DNA of 64,000 bases from Astropecten irregularis. Taxonomy: Eukaryota; Echinodermata; Asteroidea; Paxillosida; Astropectinidae. The notes under the pieces were generated by a model. The model ran no database searches, was not told where the DNA came from, and saw only the letters and a program-made list of their open reading frames with translations. Positions within the stretch are counted from its first letter, which is position 1. The number at the start of each line of letters is the position of its first letter. The stretch lies in assembly GCA_963971285.1 (NCBI GenBank), contig OZ020256.1, forward strand, positions 1,614,501-1,678,500, read 5' to 3'. The position numbers were made by a program, and so were the translations under genes. Positions 38,001 through 45,059 of this stretch are shown here, in pieces.

Positions 38001-39324
38001 TTTGCCTATTTGTTCTGCCTTTAATACCAACATCATGTAAAACCTTCTAAATACTCCTGACAGCCTACGAGGCCAGCTAATTCCACAGTGTGGCTAAATT
38101 TGGATACATGTACAAAGACATAATCTATAAAATGAAATTCTACAGTGGTATTTCTGGCTGTGGGCTTGTTGGCCGGAAACCATACCCACACGGGTATCAT
38201 ATAAGGGACAGAAGGGATCACCATAAATGCGGCCGGGGCCACGACAATGATGACATTAAAATAAGAATTGATGACTAAGTTTGCCGCTTCCTGCCGGCAA
38301 ATCCTCGAGATAATACACGTGCATCTAGGATCTACATGTACAATAAGACAGGAACAGATATGAATGTGTGTACTCTGCAAGAAATATACTGTACATTATA
38401 AAAGAATGCACAGTGATGAAGTTTATTTATGATAGAAAATCTCCATCTATCCGATGAAATGATGCTTAGAAATTTTGTCCAAACTCAGTTTTAATACTCT
38501 CACGTCCTGTAGAAATTTTTCCCATTTACTTGAGCTTAAATATGAATTCAGCCAAGATGGCCTCTTCATAATTATGTGAAGAGTATTTTTTCCTATGGAT
38601 ATTTTGGATTTTCCAACCGCAGCGCCCCAAGCATGCCAGGCAATGGAAAAATGACCACAATACTTTCACACTTCAACCAAGTTTTTCTGAGCACTGAGGA
38701 AGTGAATCTCGGTTGATAGATGTCCATTCATGCTGTCATCAAAGTCCTGAGAATAGACCAAGGTCTCAAAGTTATCTGAATTCGCTCCATAATAAATTTC
38801 ACCTCTTAAAAGTGTCCGTCTCGCTCTCCCAAAACAGGAAAATCACACTTCCTCGTTGCGATGGCAATCAAGATGTCAAGTTCGTCTTGAAATCTGTGTC
38901 ATTTCCTCCTTGAGTAAACGACCCTGACATCTGGGCTCCATGTACACGATACTGAGTAACGTCGGCAAGATATTTGATTATTTCAAGAGGAAACCGGAGA
39001 AGGAAATTTCCAATCGAGGTGGCAAAAGATAAACGAACACGTTTTTACTGACAGTAATGATGGCAAGTGTACATCATTCTTAATACCGGTACGCCAACGC
39101 ATGCTGCACTTTACGAACGGCTGCGTTGTTGACACCTACCGTACAGTTCACAAAACGGTTTATCCTACCTACAGTGATTAAACATCGCCTGATAGACCAT
39201 TTCCCAGTCAGAATTGAGCTACCTGTCAGATAATGAGAAGCCAACAATAATAATCGTTCACGTTCTTACCTTTTTTCTTCGGTTTCTGAGCCCGGAAACA
39301 AGATGACAGCCGTCTTCGCATCAT
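10740..39324 (-). CDS. CRACD-like actin regulator with C-terminal LIM domain, 14 coding exons, 1847 aa
   Basis: Coding exons, 5' to 3' on the minus strand: 39324-39270, 36771-36169, 33977-33957, 31891-31705, 30967-30811, 28657-28478, 24263-24182, 23267-23140, 20922-20406, 19298-17793, 16738-15249, 14932-14786, 11435-11322, 11096-10740. All junctions are GT-AG and every phase matches, giving 5544 nt. In order the protein has a basic start (MMRRRLSSCFRAQKPKKK), an acidic region (19-219), a basic patch KPWKSIRNFFKKKRPGK (about 240-260), a serine motif GISVSEDSVFSPEK (about 305), a segment LENTAARHRISVAPKARR (about 448-465), proline-rich stretches with PPPPLPPKKPYR, a VSSPKE repeat array, an SLKDRMSKFQ motif and a LIM domain (1780-1831). 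The basic patch, serine motif and ARHRISV segment recall vertebrate CRACD/CRACDL (capping-protein inhibitors that promote actin assembly); KDRMxKFQ followed by LIM recalls EPLIN/LIMA1. A role in actin regulation is inferred. Gene structure is secure; naming is from remembered family motifs. Confidence 0.85.
11322..11435 (-). CDS. CRACD/LIM gene exon 13
   Basis: A 38-codon exon, phase 0 on both sides, donor GAG|gtaggg and acceptor cag|CCTCCG. It encodes a low-complexity Ser/Asn/Glu/Asp linker before the LIM exon. An alternative acceptor six bases upstream (ctag|AAGCAG) would add Lys-Gln in frame. No domain is recognised. Confidence 0.8.
12109..12212. mobile_element. Short MITE family C copy
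   Basis: Ends GGGGTCGATTTCAC / GGTGAAATCGACCCC are near-perfect inverted repeats around an interior of about 75 bp. No ORF. Confidence 0.8.
13369..13387. repeat. Poly(G) homopolymer
   Basis: An uninterrupted run of about 19 G in an intron. Similar runs occur at 35164, 44077 and (as C) 53671. Length in the assembly is likely unreliable. Confidence 0.85.
14786..14932 (-). CDS. CRACD/LIM gene exon 12, ambiguous donor
   Basis: It begins VIIKVADKSEKTEPV after a clean cttgtag acceptor and continues into a Gln/Pro/Glu-rich linker. Two donors are possible: AATGAG|gtagag at 14786, phase 0 and compatible with exon 13, or GGAG|gtattg at 14755, which is phase 1 and would run exon 13 into a stop unless an unseen exon lies between. 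The phase-0 donor is preferred on frame alone. Confidence 0.7.
15038..15170. mobile_element. Degenerate MITE of the GATTTCATGAAGCTGCT type
   Basis: It begins GGGTCGGATTTCATGAAGCTG and ends with a degenerate inverted GGCAGCTGTTTTTCATGAAT. It shares the terminal signature of the other MITEs but is too diverged to assign. Confidence 0.45.
15249..16738 (-). CDS. CRACD/LIM gene exon 11 with VSSPKE repeats and KDRMSKFQ motif
   Basis: A 1490-nt exon (acceptor tttcccacag, donor AAACAG|gtaaaa). It encodes a Lys/Glu-rich start, then a hexapeptide repeat (nine consecutive [VI]SSPKE units plus degenerate copies), then RANMALFEPK, VKRWSLAG and PLSLKDRMSKFQSG. The last resembles the IKDRMAKYQ segment that precedes the LIM domain in EPLIN and a similar segment in Xin-type proteins. 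The regular antisense ORF over the repeat is a shadow of the 18-bp periodicity. Most of the exon is expected to be disordered. Confidence 0.9.
16101..16262 (-). repeat. 18-bp coding minisatellite ([VI]SSPKE)n
   Basis: About nine head-to-tail 18-bp units encode Val/Ile-Ser-Ser-Pro-Lys-Glu, with degenerate units on both sides (for example SSAEE, LPSPKD, IASPKE). Each unit carries an SP dipeptide followed by Lys, a minimal proline-directed phosphorylation site. The in-frame unit length suggests length variation between alleles without frameshift. Confidence 0.9.
16965..17010. repeat. Possible tRNA-derived SINE fragment
   Basis: GGTTAGAATCCCATTTCAG resembles a pol III B box/T-arm and is followed by TTTTCTTTGTTC as in the copies at 25137, 29925 and 61560. 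Only the 3' part of the tRNA-like head is visible. Confidence 0.45.
17793..19298 (-). CDS. CRACD/LIM gene exon 10, proline-rich central region
   Basis: A 1506-nt exon, phase 1 on both sides, joining exon 9 at ...SLDETE and exon 11 at ...LFEDSE. It contains KGASFGIRLKPPPPLPPKKP followed by YRLGKSEPDLRY, which resembles the SFG[IV]RLR segment of vertebrate CRACD proteins, and several PPPP/PPRPKR stretches that could bind SH3 or EVH1/WW domains. KRARSLSI and KQRSRSYAG are basic, serine-containing motifs of kinase-site type. No folded domain is visible. Confidence 0.9.
19720..19925. repeat. G-rich minisatellite (GGGTnATGGGTAGG-type)
   Basis: About 200 bp of irregular units such as GATGGGTGTTAATGGGTAGG, TTATAGGGG and GGTAGGGTTTG on the plus strand, in an intron of the minus-strand CRACD/LIM gene. 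Dense G-tracts could form G-quadruplexes on the non-template strand. Confidence 0.8.
20406..20922 (-). CDS. CRACD/LIM gene exon 9, Pro-rich with His7
   Basis: A 517-nt exon, entered in phase 0 and left in phase 1. It starts RPTKRPVTTHDVLPK and is rich in Pro, Ser and basic residues, with a run of seven histidines in a KAERP...GEDPK context and PPPIKLPRPP/LPPIKP motifs. Its G+C content is well above that of the flanking introns, as expected of an exon here. Role inferred only from context: disordered linker between the CRACD-like N-terminus and the central region. Confidence 0.88.
20923..23139. other. Intron of the CRACD/LIM gene
   Basis: About 2.2 kb without recognised exons. It contains a copy of the GAxATCxTGCTAGGATxGAAAC dispersed repeat near 20992-21030 and the sequence AAGGCAACCCTCCCAGTG, related to ATGGCAACCCTCCTAATG near 22100. 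Confidence 0.45.
23140..23267 (-). CDS. CRACD/LIM gene exon 8, CRACD-signature segment
   Basis: A 128-nt exon (acceptor gtttccag, donor CGT|gtaagt), phase 1 to 0. It encodes EGDGFDLDLIVSSTLLENTA followed by ARHRISVAPKARR. The segment resembles the L-x-N-[ST]-A-A-x-H-[KR]-[IL]-[SA]-V-x-P-[KR] region that I recall from vertebrate CRACD/CRACDL, and is the main reason for the family call. Confidence 0.85.
24182..24431 (-). CDS. CRACD/LIM gene exon 7 (24182-24263) with possible alternative 5' coding extension
   Basis: The certain exon is 24263-24182 (KSFSAATHEERKKEVQQVEN...), acceptor catgcag, phase 0 in and phase 1 out. The same frame stays open upstream to an ATG at 24431, encoding MNGEVLQSDSIWYFEEDIF and then a Glu/Lys/Leu-rich helix-like stretch containing KELEEEFKEKLEKLEDL. 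The composition looks coding rather than intronic, so this may be the first exon of a shorter isoform from an internal promoter. The core exon is well supported; the extension is inference. Confidence 0.6.
25137..25185. repeat. Possible tRNA-derived SINE fragment
   Basis: GGTCGCTGGTTAGAATCCCACTCC is a B-box-like T-arm. It matches 61560-61600 (GGTCTCTGGTTCGAATCCCA). Confidence 0.5.
26276..26490. mobile_element. MITE family A copy, 215 bp
   Basis: Inverted ends GGCCAATGTCACAAAGCTGC and its near-perfect complement. The interior includes CAAGGAAGAATTTTCATGCTT, shared with 46676-46900. The second motif CTTAAGCACC is partly tandemly duplicated inside the left end. Confidence 0.85.
28478..28657 (-). 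CDS. CRACD/LIM gene exon 6
   Basis: A 60-codon exon, phase 0 on both sides (acceptor tttttacag, donor GATGAG|gtttgt). It encodes NELSAKLKRRSGSDDGIQK, then EPKPVPPKPAPR and KRRSAGTISVDDE. The short helix-like start followed by basic and Pro-rich sequence fits the CRACD-like N-terminal half. Confidence 0.85.
28658..30810. other. Intron of the CRACD/LIM gene
   Basis: No convincing exon. A SINE-like B box (GGCAGTTTGAATCTCGCTCC) lies near 29930. Confidence 0.45.
29920..29985. repeat. Possible tRNA-derived SINE fragment
   Basis: GGAGGTCGGCAGTTTGAATC then TCGCTCCAGTAATTAATTC and TTTGTTCACCTTTCAATGGC. The head is tRNA-like and the tail matches the 61560 copy (CACTTTTCAATGAC). Confidence 0.5.
30811..30967 (-). 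CDS. CRACD/LIM gene exon 5, serine motif
   Basis: A 157-nt exon, phase 2 in and 0 out (acceptor cacgttgcag, donor TTTGCG|gtaaga). It encodes DETTSGGLLSPSLAKGKGIS and VSEDSVFSPEKPAPTKEQV. GISVSEDSVF sits where vertebrate CRACD proteins have an [AG]-[LF]-S-x-D-S-[IV]-F motif. Confidence 0.85.
31263..31480. repeat. Dispersed repeat (copy 2)
   Basis: Second copy of the 235-bp repeat at 10436-10672, between exons 5 and 4. GAGCCxGAGCC and GAGGCTTAGGCTC blocks at either end form loose inverted termini. Confidence 0.75.
31705..31891 (-). CDS. CRACD/LIM gene exon 4, basic KxFKxFxxFFxKKKR-type motif
   Basis: A 187-nt exon, phase 1 to 2 (acceptor tctctcaag, donor GAAGG|gtgaga). It encodes a basic segment, KKRKFKPWKSIRNFFKKKRP, followed by an acidic run and SKSTGELNRTDTDEE. 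The alternating basic/aromatic patch resembles the start of vertebrate CRACD/CRACDL and could bind membranes or actin regulators. Confidence 0.88.
31892..33956. other. Intron of the CRACD/LIM gene
   Basis: About 2.1 kb, no recognised exon. Simple repeats: (TACATG)n near 32758-32778, (GA)n at 33288-33303, GTGTATAC tract near 33450. Confidence 0.5.
33957..33977 (-). CDS. In-frame 21-nt microexon of the CRACD/LIM gene
   Basis: CATCCACTTCAGGTACTCCAG lies between a tttgattcag acceptor and a gtagtg donor, phase 1 on both sides. Inclusion gives ...LEPASTSGTPGSTSEDP; skipping gives ...LEPGSTSEDP, so both forms keep frame. It encodes Ser/Thr/Gly residues that echo the STS of exon 4. The split is exact but no homologue comparison was possible. 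Confidence 0.6.
33978..36168. other. Intron of the CRACD/LIM gene
   Basis: No recognised exon. Holds a poly(G) tract at 35164 and a copy of the GCTAGGATxGAAACxxGTCA repeat near 35280. Confidence 0.5.
36169..36771 (-). CDS. CRACD/LIM gene exon 2, acidic region
   Basis: A 603-nt exon, phase 1 on both sides (acceptor tacttgacag, donor GAACCAG|gtaatt). It begins ELAESNDWQGEGDAYIQRSP then GVDQWGFVKGD, a non-acidic block that looks conserved but which I do not recognise. About 170 residues very rich in Asp, Glu and Ser follow, containing EPEWTILDADDLTTGQYPEF. Confidence 0.88.
36772..39269. other. First intron of the CRACD/LIM gene, repetitive
   Basis: Between 37300 and 37930 are phrases such as TTTCACGAAACGCTAAGAC and GGATCGATTTCACC, which look like MITE termini of the same signature as families A-D, but no complete element could be bounded. 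Confidence 0.4.
39270..39324 (-). CDS. CRACD/LIM gene first coding exon
   Basis: ATGATGCG opens MMRRRLSSCFRAQKPKKK and ends in phase 1 at a strong donor AAAAAG|gtaaga, joining exon 2 to give ...KPKKKELAES. There are no upstream ATGs in the first few dozen bases on the minus strand. The basic, cysteine-containing N-terminus could support membrane attachment (inference). A further 5' noncoding exon cannot be excluded. Confidence 0.8.
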
Positions 39325-40892
39325 TTTGTTAGCGCTAGGTATGATATTTCCTTTCTTATGCTTAGAAATGTTGGTTGTGTGTCGGCTTTGAAGACTATTT
39401 GGTGAGGTTTATTTCTTTACAATTGCCAGTTATCCAAAGCCATTTACTGACAAATTTTCATGGCCAAAGAACGAAGAGCTTTGGAAAAGTAAAACGGAAT
39501 CCACAGATTTTTGAATTTGTTTACAGCAAATGATTAGGGGAAAACAAAACACCACAAGAGATCAAGTCCACACACCGAGGTGTCGGTTTTATAATGGGAA
39601 ATCGCACAGTAACAGCTGGGTCAAAAAGCACACACACAGGTCCTCTGTGTCCGATTTTCCCCACCCAGCGTTCAGTCGAGTCGACGAAGGGGGAAAGAGA
39701 GACAGTTTAAGCCTTGTGGATGTCAGCCATGATGAAAAGGCCACGACCAGCCCCTACTTCAAACAGGAAGCCAATTGATGACTAAGACTTAGAAGTTTGA
39801 AGGGACAACTTTTTTGCATTACGCACGTAATGCAGTCAGTGGCCCATGTTATACACTAACTATGTACAATCTTTTTTTTTGGACAGTCATCACAATAAAA
39901 CACATCATAAATTGCAGTTCATTTCAAATGAAAAAAATACTTTCATCTATAAATTCATGTGCTGTGTTCTGTATTGCACATTAGAACAACATGATATAAT
40001 TCTTTCTAAAAATGAAACTTATGTTTGTAAAAAAAGGAACCAAGTTAAATTTATGATCTTTTTTTTAAATAAAAGAGCTCACACTAAAAGTCAAAATTGT
40101 TGATGGTGCAGTATTTCTAAGCAGAGTGGATTTGATACAGGACACAAGTCACATTTTGTTTTTTAGGTCAGCAAATGAATGTTCATGTGGACCCCCTCTT
40201 TGCAAAACAAAATATTTCAAGGACGTCCCTATGTAGTCAGTGAATGTTGGTCAACTCAAAATAATACTACTTTTCAATTTATGATTTTAAGTTTCTAATC
40301 TTTCTATCACATTTTCTTTGACGAAAACAGAACAATACTAAACTTTGGGTATAATTTATACTTTTGGCTCAAATGTAGACTGCCAATGAGTACTAATTGA
40401 CGATTAATTATCATTTTGAGGGGTCTTTCTACCACATTTACAATTTATTTATTAATAAAGCTAGTGAAAGTTATAGACCTATATTTCTCTAATGTTCAAT
40501 GGGAAAAATATTTTATGGGATCCTTGAGGATATATCTGCTGTCAAAAGAAATATCACATGATCACAGACTTTATGTAGCAAGAAAAAAGGTTTTATCCAA
40601 AAAAGGAACAAACTGAAAGTAAACGTAAAGATGACATTGTTTTGCTTTCTATGATTTCACAGTGTACCACATTGTACGTGTACGTGCATCTTCATACAAT
40701 GCACAATACGTGTACATGTACTGTAATGTACCGGTACATGTACTTTGGGTACAGGTACATCAGATAAATAAAAAACACCTGTCACAAGAGGGCGCCATTG
40801 ACAACTCACAGTATCATCCCTAATTCTCTAACATGTGTAATGTTAGGGTTTGCCCCGATACAAACATTTCCTTTTGAAATACAGTATTTGGA

Positions 40893-40924
40893 AACAAACA
40901 AACAAACAAACAAACAAACAAACA
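40893..40924. repeat. (CAAA)n microsatellite
   Basis: About eight perfect tetranucleotide units. Confidence 0.9.
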
Positions 40925-41843
40925 CCCCAACACAAACAAACAGAATAAAGTAATTATACATGTGGATTTCAATAATTTCCATCAAGTGCAATAAAATTTG
41001 TGATTTTTTAAGAGTAATTTCCCGGATGTTAAATACAAATTACAGTACTGGCTGGGGTGCACAATGACCCAAAAAGAAAGGTAAAGCTAGCTTTTATGCT
41101 GAAATAAATATCCATGATATTCATGACTTGTAAGCACAACACAATTGCTCCTTAAGAATCGAAATGTTTTCATGTACATATTGTACAGTAGTAATTTGTC
41201 AGCTAGTCAGTAAAAGATTCTTTTTGTCAACATTACTCCAGATCCAGACGGACATAAACAGCGCCCTCATACATCAATAAAATGTGTCTGCAATTTTTTG
41301 TTGAAAAATTTGCTCGACTTAATTTTGTGAAATGTTGGCACTGTATTTGAATACATGTACTGCACAACGGGCGTAAACAAATTAAGTATTAATTCCAAAA
41401 AATGTATACATGTACATGTATGGTATTCACTTCCTATTACCTTTGAGCCAAAAACTATATAAAACAAATTCAAATGAGGACACACACCATTTGATAACAA
41501 GTAGTTATGTACACTGTTATCTTTTTTGTTTTTTAGAGTGTTTGGTCAAAGTGTATGTATCTTACTGTATCATTGTGTCATTCAAGTACTGGTATAGAGT
41601 CACAGTGACTAACAGACACTCAAAAATATCTAGGCAGATGGCATACATACAATGCAGTTTGCTTTGTTGTATTTTCAATCATTAATGGTATGTCATTATA
41701 ATGTAAACACACTATAAACCCACACACAGAGTCAGTATATGATGGTGGGCTGGATTAGTAATATAATTGATCCATAATGGGGACGGAGTGTGGCAGCCAA
41801 GAATGCCACATCATTAGTGAACCACCATTTATAGTGTACATAA

Positions 41844-41872
41844 TCATGTGTACACAGTACACATGATTATTA
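41844..41872. repeat. Short perfect hairpin AATCATGTGTAC / GTACACATGATT
   Basis: Twelve-base arms with a 3-5 base loop, followed by a (TTA)n tract. Probably a simple-sequence palindrome. Confidence 0.6.
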
Positions 41873-42472
41873 TTATTATTACACACATTTGACTCCATCG
41901 GTGGTCGGGGAATTATTATAAATGGAATATCTTCCTGGTTACTGGTCTATTAGTGTTATACATTCGGTCATTTCGGTGTACATGTGTACAGTGTATTTTG
42001 CCAAAATTTCCTGTCAAATGTGCAGAAAGTGGTTTGAAAATTAACTGTGAAAGACAATTCATAACAAAGGATAATAAATGAGTATATTCACCAACATTGG
42101 AACCATCAGTCACAAAAAATGCCCCAACCTTTATTTCTGTCAGACAGATTGAACATGTATTTAGAAATATCATAAATACAAGAAATAAACTGCTCATCGG
42201 CCAAAATAATGTAAATAAATAAATGTAATTTATAACATAGAAAAATGATGATGAAAGATGACTACATTTTCTGTGTTTCCTGTTTTAGACAAATTTTGCA
42301 ATATTCACTGAAGATGTAAACAAATGAAAATTTTACATCATGCAAACAGACAGGCACAAACTGTGCAGCAGCTTTTTCCCCTTCTTTTACTAAATTATAA
42401 ATTTTCTTTTTCTATTTCATTTGTGTGTCACAATTTTTCCTCTTATATTTGGGTATGAACAGTGGACAGACT

Positions 42473-42598
42473 AGACCAAGCTAGCCAAGGGTTACAATCA
42501 ACACAACTAGCGTGTTGAATCCGAGTGTCATTCTTTGTGTAAATCCCTGCAGGCTCCCCTTTAGTTACGTTGATCGTAACCCTTGCTTGGTCTGACTG
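42473..42598. mobile_element. MITE-like inverted repeat
   Basis: Arms AAGGGTTACAATCAAC (left) and GTTGATCGTAACCCTTG (right), with CAGACTAGACCAAG / CTTGGTCTGACTG outside them. The outer ends resemble those of the 52759-53042 element. Confidence 0.65.
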
Positions 42599-42616
42599 AC
42601 ATATGGAGGGCAGAGA

Positions 42617-42697
42617 CATGATCGTAATCCTTGGTCTGACATGGGGCCTAAGGTCCCCATCCCCGTGTCTGACGAAGGATTATGATCATCGAAACTA
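42617..42697. mobile_element. Short derivative of the TGATCGTAATCCTTGGTCTG element
   Basis: ATGATCGTAATCCTTGGTCT then GACATGGGG, and the inverse ...TGTCTGACGAAGGATTATGATCAT. It keeps only the termini of the longer element at 52759-53042. Confidence 0.7.
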
Positions 42698-44211
42698 ACT
42701 CTCTTATCAATTCTTTAAAAAAACCTTAAAACTACCAACTTTCCAAAAACTTCACAACGAACATCAAACTCAAACTGAGGATGACAACACAGTTTATGTG
42801 ATTTCTTTACAGTAAAGTTTAACTCAAATTTCTTGGATTTTCCATTTCTTGTACTACATCAATTCAAAGATTTCCTCCAAGTACAATGTAAACAAATGCT
42901 CAAAGTAGAAAAAAACACTATATTTTACTTCAGCTGTTTAAACATCTACATGTACTTATGCAATACAATGTGCTAGGCCTATTTAGTTTGTGAATAACAC
43001 CTGTCCGGAAAATGGGCAAGGCCACACAAGCAGACACAACACGGGAGATAATTACAATTTTCCTAGACGAGGGATATGTGGGAAAACACGTACGATTTGT
43101 ACTTTCGTAGTACCTGACATTTTCTCTATGGATTGGTTAATATACCTACCTTATACGAAGCCAGAGCCCGATGTGGAATCCACGTCAATACTTGCAAGAA
43201 CAAACCTCCGATAAAACCGTTTCCCTGACAAATTGAGCTCTTTCTATCATTATGGAACAAATTTGGTTCCGCCTTTCTCAGGTCAGTGGACACCGACGGT
43301 AAGCTGCCATCTTTGCTTCGCTTGAAGGATCCACCTGTTATTGTTCAATACGACTATACCATTCCACTGTAGGGGCGATCAACTTCCCAAGCTAAAAACC
43401 GTAATTATCCTATTATTGATAAACAATGGAGTAAGGAAATCCCCAGCGTTGTTTACTTAGCAGATAACTCATTGTCCATCTTCTATTGTCATTTTGAAAG
43501 ATTTCGGGTGAGGCATTACATGAAAAGGCACGTAGCATTTGGGTTATTTATTGTTCGTCACCTTTGAAATAATGCATTGTTCTCTTTTTATGGAATGTGT
43601 CATTTTTGTTGGTGCTGAATTTTACAATAGGATTTCCATTATCTGGAATGTCTGGTGGTTCATGATACAACACAGGAGGCGTAGGTAGACAAAATTGGTG
43701 GTCCTTGAGTGAAATTGATCGGAATGTTAAGTAGTAATTGGTTTGGTGGGATAATGTGCTCATGTTTCTAATATTTCCTTAATTATTACGTGGTGCACTG
43801 GAGCTGATTCGATCCTTTTTTGTGGTGCAACCAAACTTGGTTGTTTATTCATGACCTATAGGTGCCAGGATTGTTTATGGTTTGAATTCTTGTGTATTTA
43901 TATTTTCATAGCCGTCTATCTTGCATATGACATTCAGATCTTGTTTATGTATAAAACTATAATATATGCAATTTCTTGCACAAGTTATCATTTTTTAATT
44001 TTTTTGAGTTTCTGAAGTGTGGCGCCCTCTGTAGGTGAAAGTTGTAGAGGGGTGGGGTTTGGACTTTGGAGAGAGGGGGGGGGGGGGGGTCTTCAGCAAT
44101 TGTTCAGAGGTTAATGCACTTTAATAAACAAGACAGCCTTCTTCTGTTTTCATTAAGCTACTCAGGTGAGGTTAAAAATGCAAGGCATACAGAAACAACT
44201 TCCCTTAAAAT

Positions 44212-44802
44212 CAGTGTTGGAGGTCTCGAGGCCGGCCTTGGCCTCGAGGCCGGTTTTGGGTGGCCTCGGCCTTGGCCTTGGCCTTGGCCTATGATGACTC
44301 GGTCTTGGCCTTGGCCTCGGCACCTCCTGGCCTCGGAAAATGGGCCGAGGCCGGTTCAAGGCCGCCAGATTGGACTCAAATTTCCCAACACTTATATTTA
44401 GGTTTTCGCAGTTAAATTTTCACCCTATATATGTATGTGATACCCATTGATCTGCACGAATCATACACACCGCGCTGCCATGTGCGATGCGCATTGTGAG
44501 TGCGCATTTTGAGTCTGGATTCTCCAACAATTCAAACACGGATCGTCGCACTAGACTCAGTGTATGTAACACAAACAAAGTTTTGGGGTTATAAGTATAT
44601 AAAATTTTCTGATGATTCCAAGTAAAAAAAATCCTACATATATTCTGTGTGCACTAAACAACCGGCCTTGGCCTCGGACAGTGTGGCCTTGGCCTCGGCC
44701 TCGGTCTCGAATGCTCATGACTCGGCCTCGGCCTTGGCCTCGGAGACCCATGACTCGGCCTTGGCCTTGGCCTCGGGGGTTGTGGACTCGACTCCAACAC
44801 TG
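44212..44802. mobile_element. hAT-type non-autonomous DNA transposon, 591 bp, with GGCCTY arrays
   Basis: It starts CAGTGTTGGAG and ends with the exact complement CTCCAACACTG. Both sides are flanked by a perfect 8-bp duplication, CTTAAAAT, the size typical of hAT insertions. Subterminal arrays of GGCCTT/GGCCTC hexamers lie at about 44225-44350 and 44660-44780, around an AT-rich centre. No transposase ORF, so it must be mobilised in trans. Confidence 0.88.
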
Positions 44803-44929
44803 CTTAAAATCATGAAGTTTTCAAATTTATTTTAATTTTTGGCCCCGAGTGGCACAGGATCGGCCGGAGTATGACGGAAAGCCTCAATATTTTTCTGTAT
44901 AAAAACACTGTGTTGAGAAATGAGATGCT

Positions 44930-45022
44930 AAAGCCCAAATCCATCGCTAAACATAATTTTCCGTTTAGTGATGGATTTGGGCTTTAACGATGATCATAAA
45001 GCGTTAGTGAAATTGGCCCCAG
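44930..45022. mobile_element. MITE family D fragment
   Basis: AGCCCAAATCCATCGCTAAAC and its inverse form a hairpin, followed by GATCATAAAGCGTTAGTGAA and ATTGGCCCC, matching the 54851-54996 copy. It ends 35 bases before the first UPF0462 coding exon. Confidence 0.75.
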
Positions 45023-45059
45023 TACTGATGTGTGAACTTCTTATTTGTCTTTGACAGCT

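Larger units (their letters stand above)
39325..44211. other. Intergenic region between the divergent CRACD/LIM and UPF0462 genes
   Basis: No gene recognised. Around 43150-43310 there are donor-like sites on both strands (AAG|gtaggt on minus at 43152; CTCAG|gtcagt and GACG|gtaagc on plus), so untranslated first exons of either gene may lie here; this is not decided. Simple repeats: ACATGTAC-rich 40670-40760, (CAAA)n 40893-40924. Confidence 0.4.

Noticed and set aside
40893..40930. Telomere-like or regulatory repeat
   Set aside because: It is a plain (CAAA)n microsatellite.
44066..44815. ORFs encoding WPWPRP-type repeats on both strands
   Set aside because: They are translations of the GGCCTY hexamer arrays of the hAT-type element.
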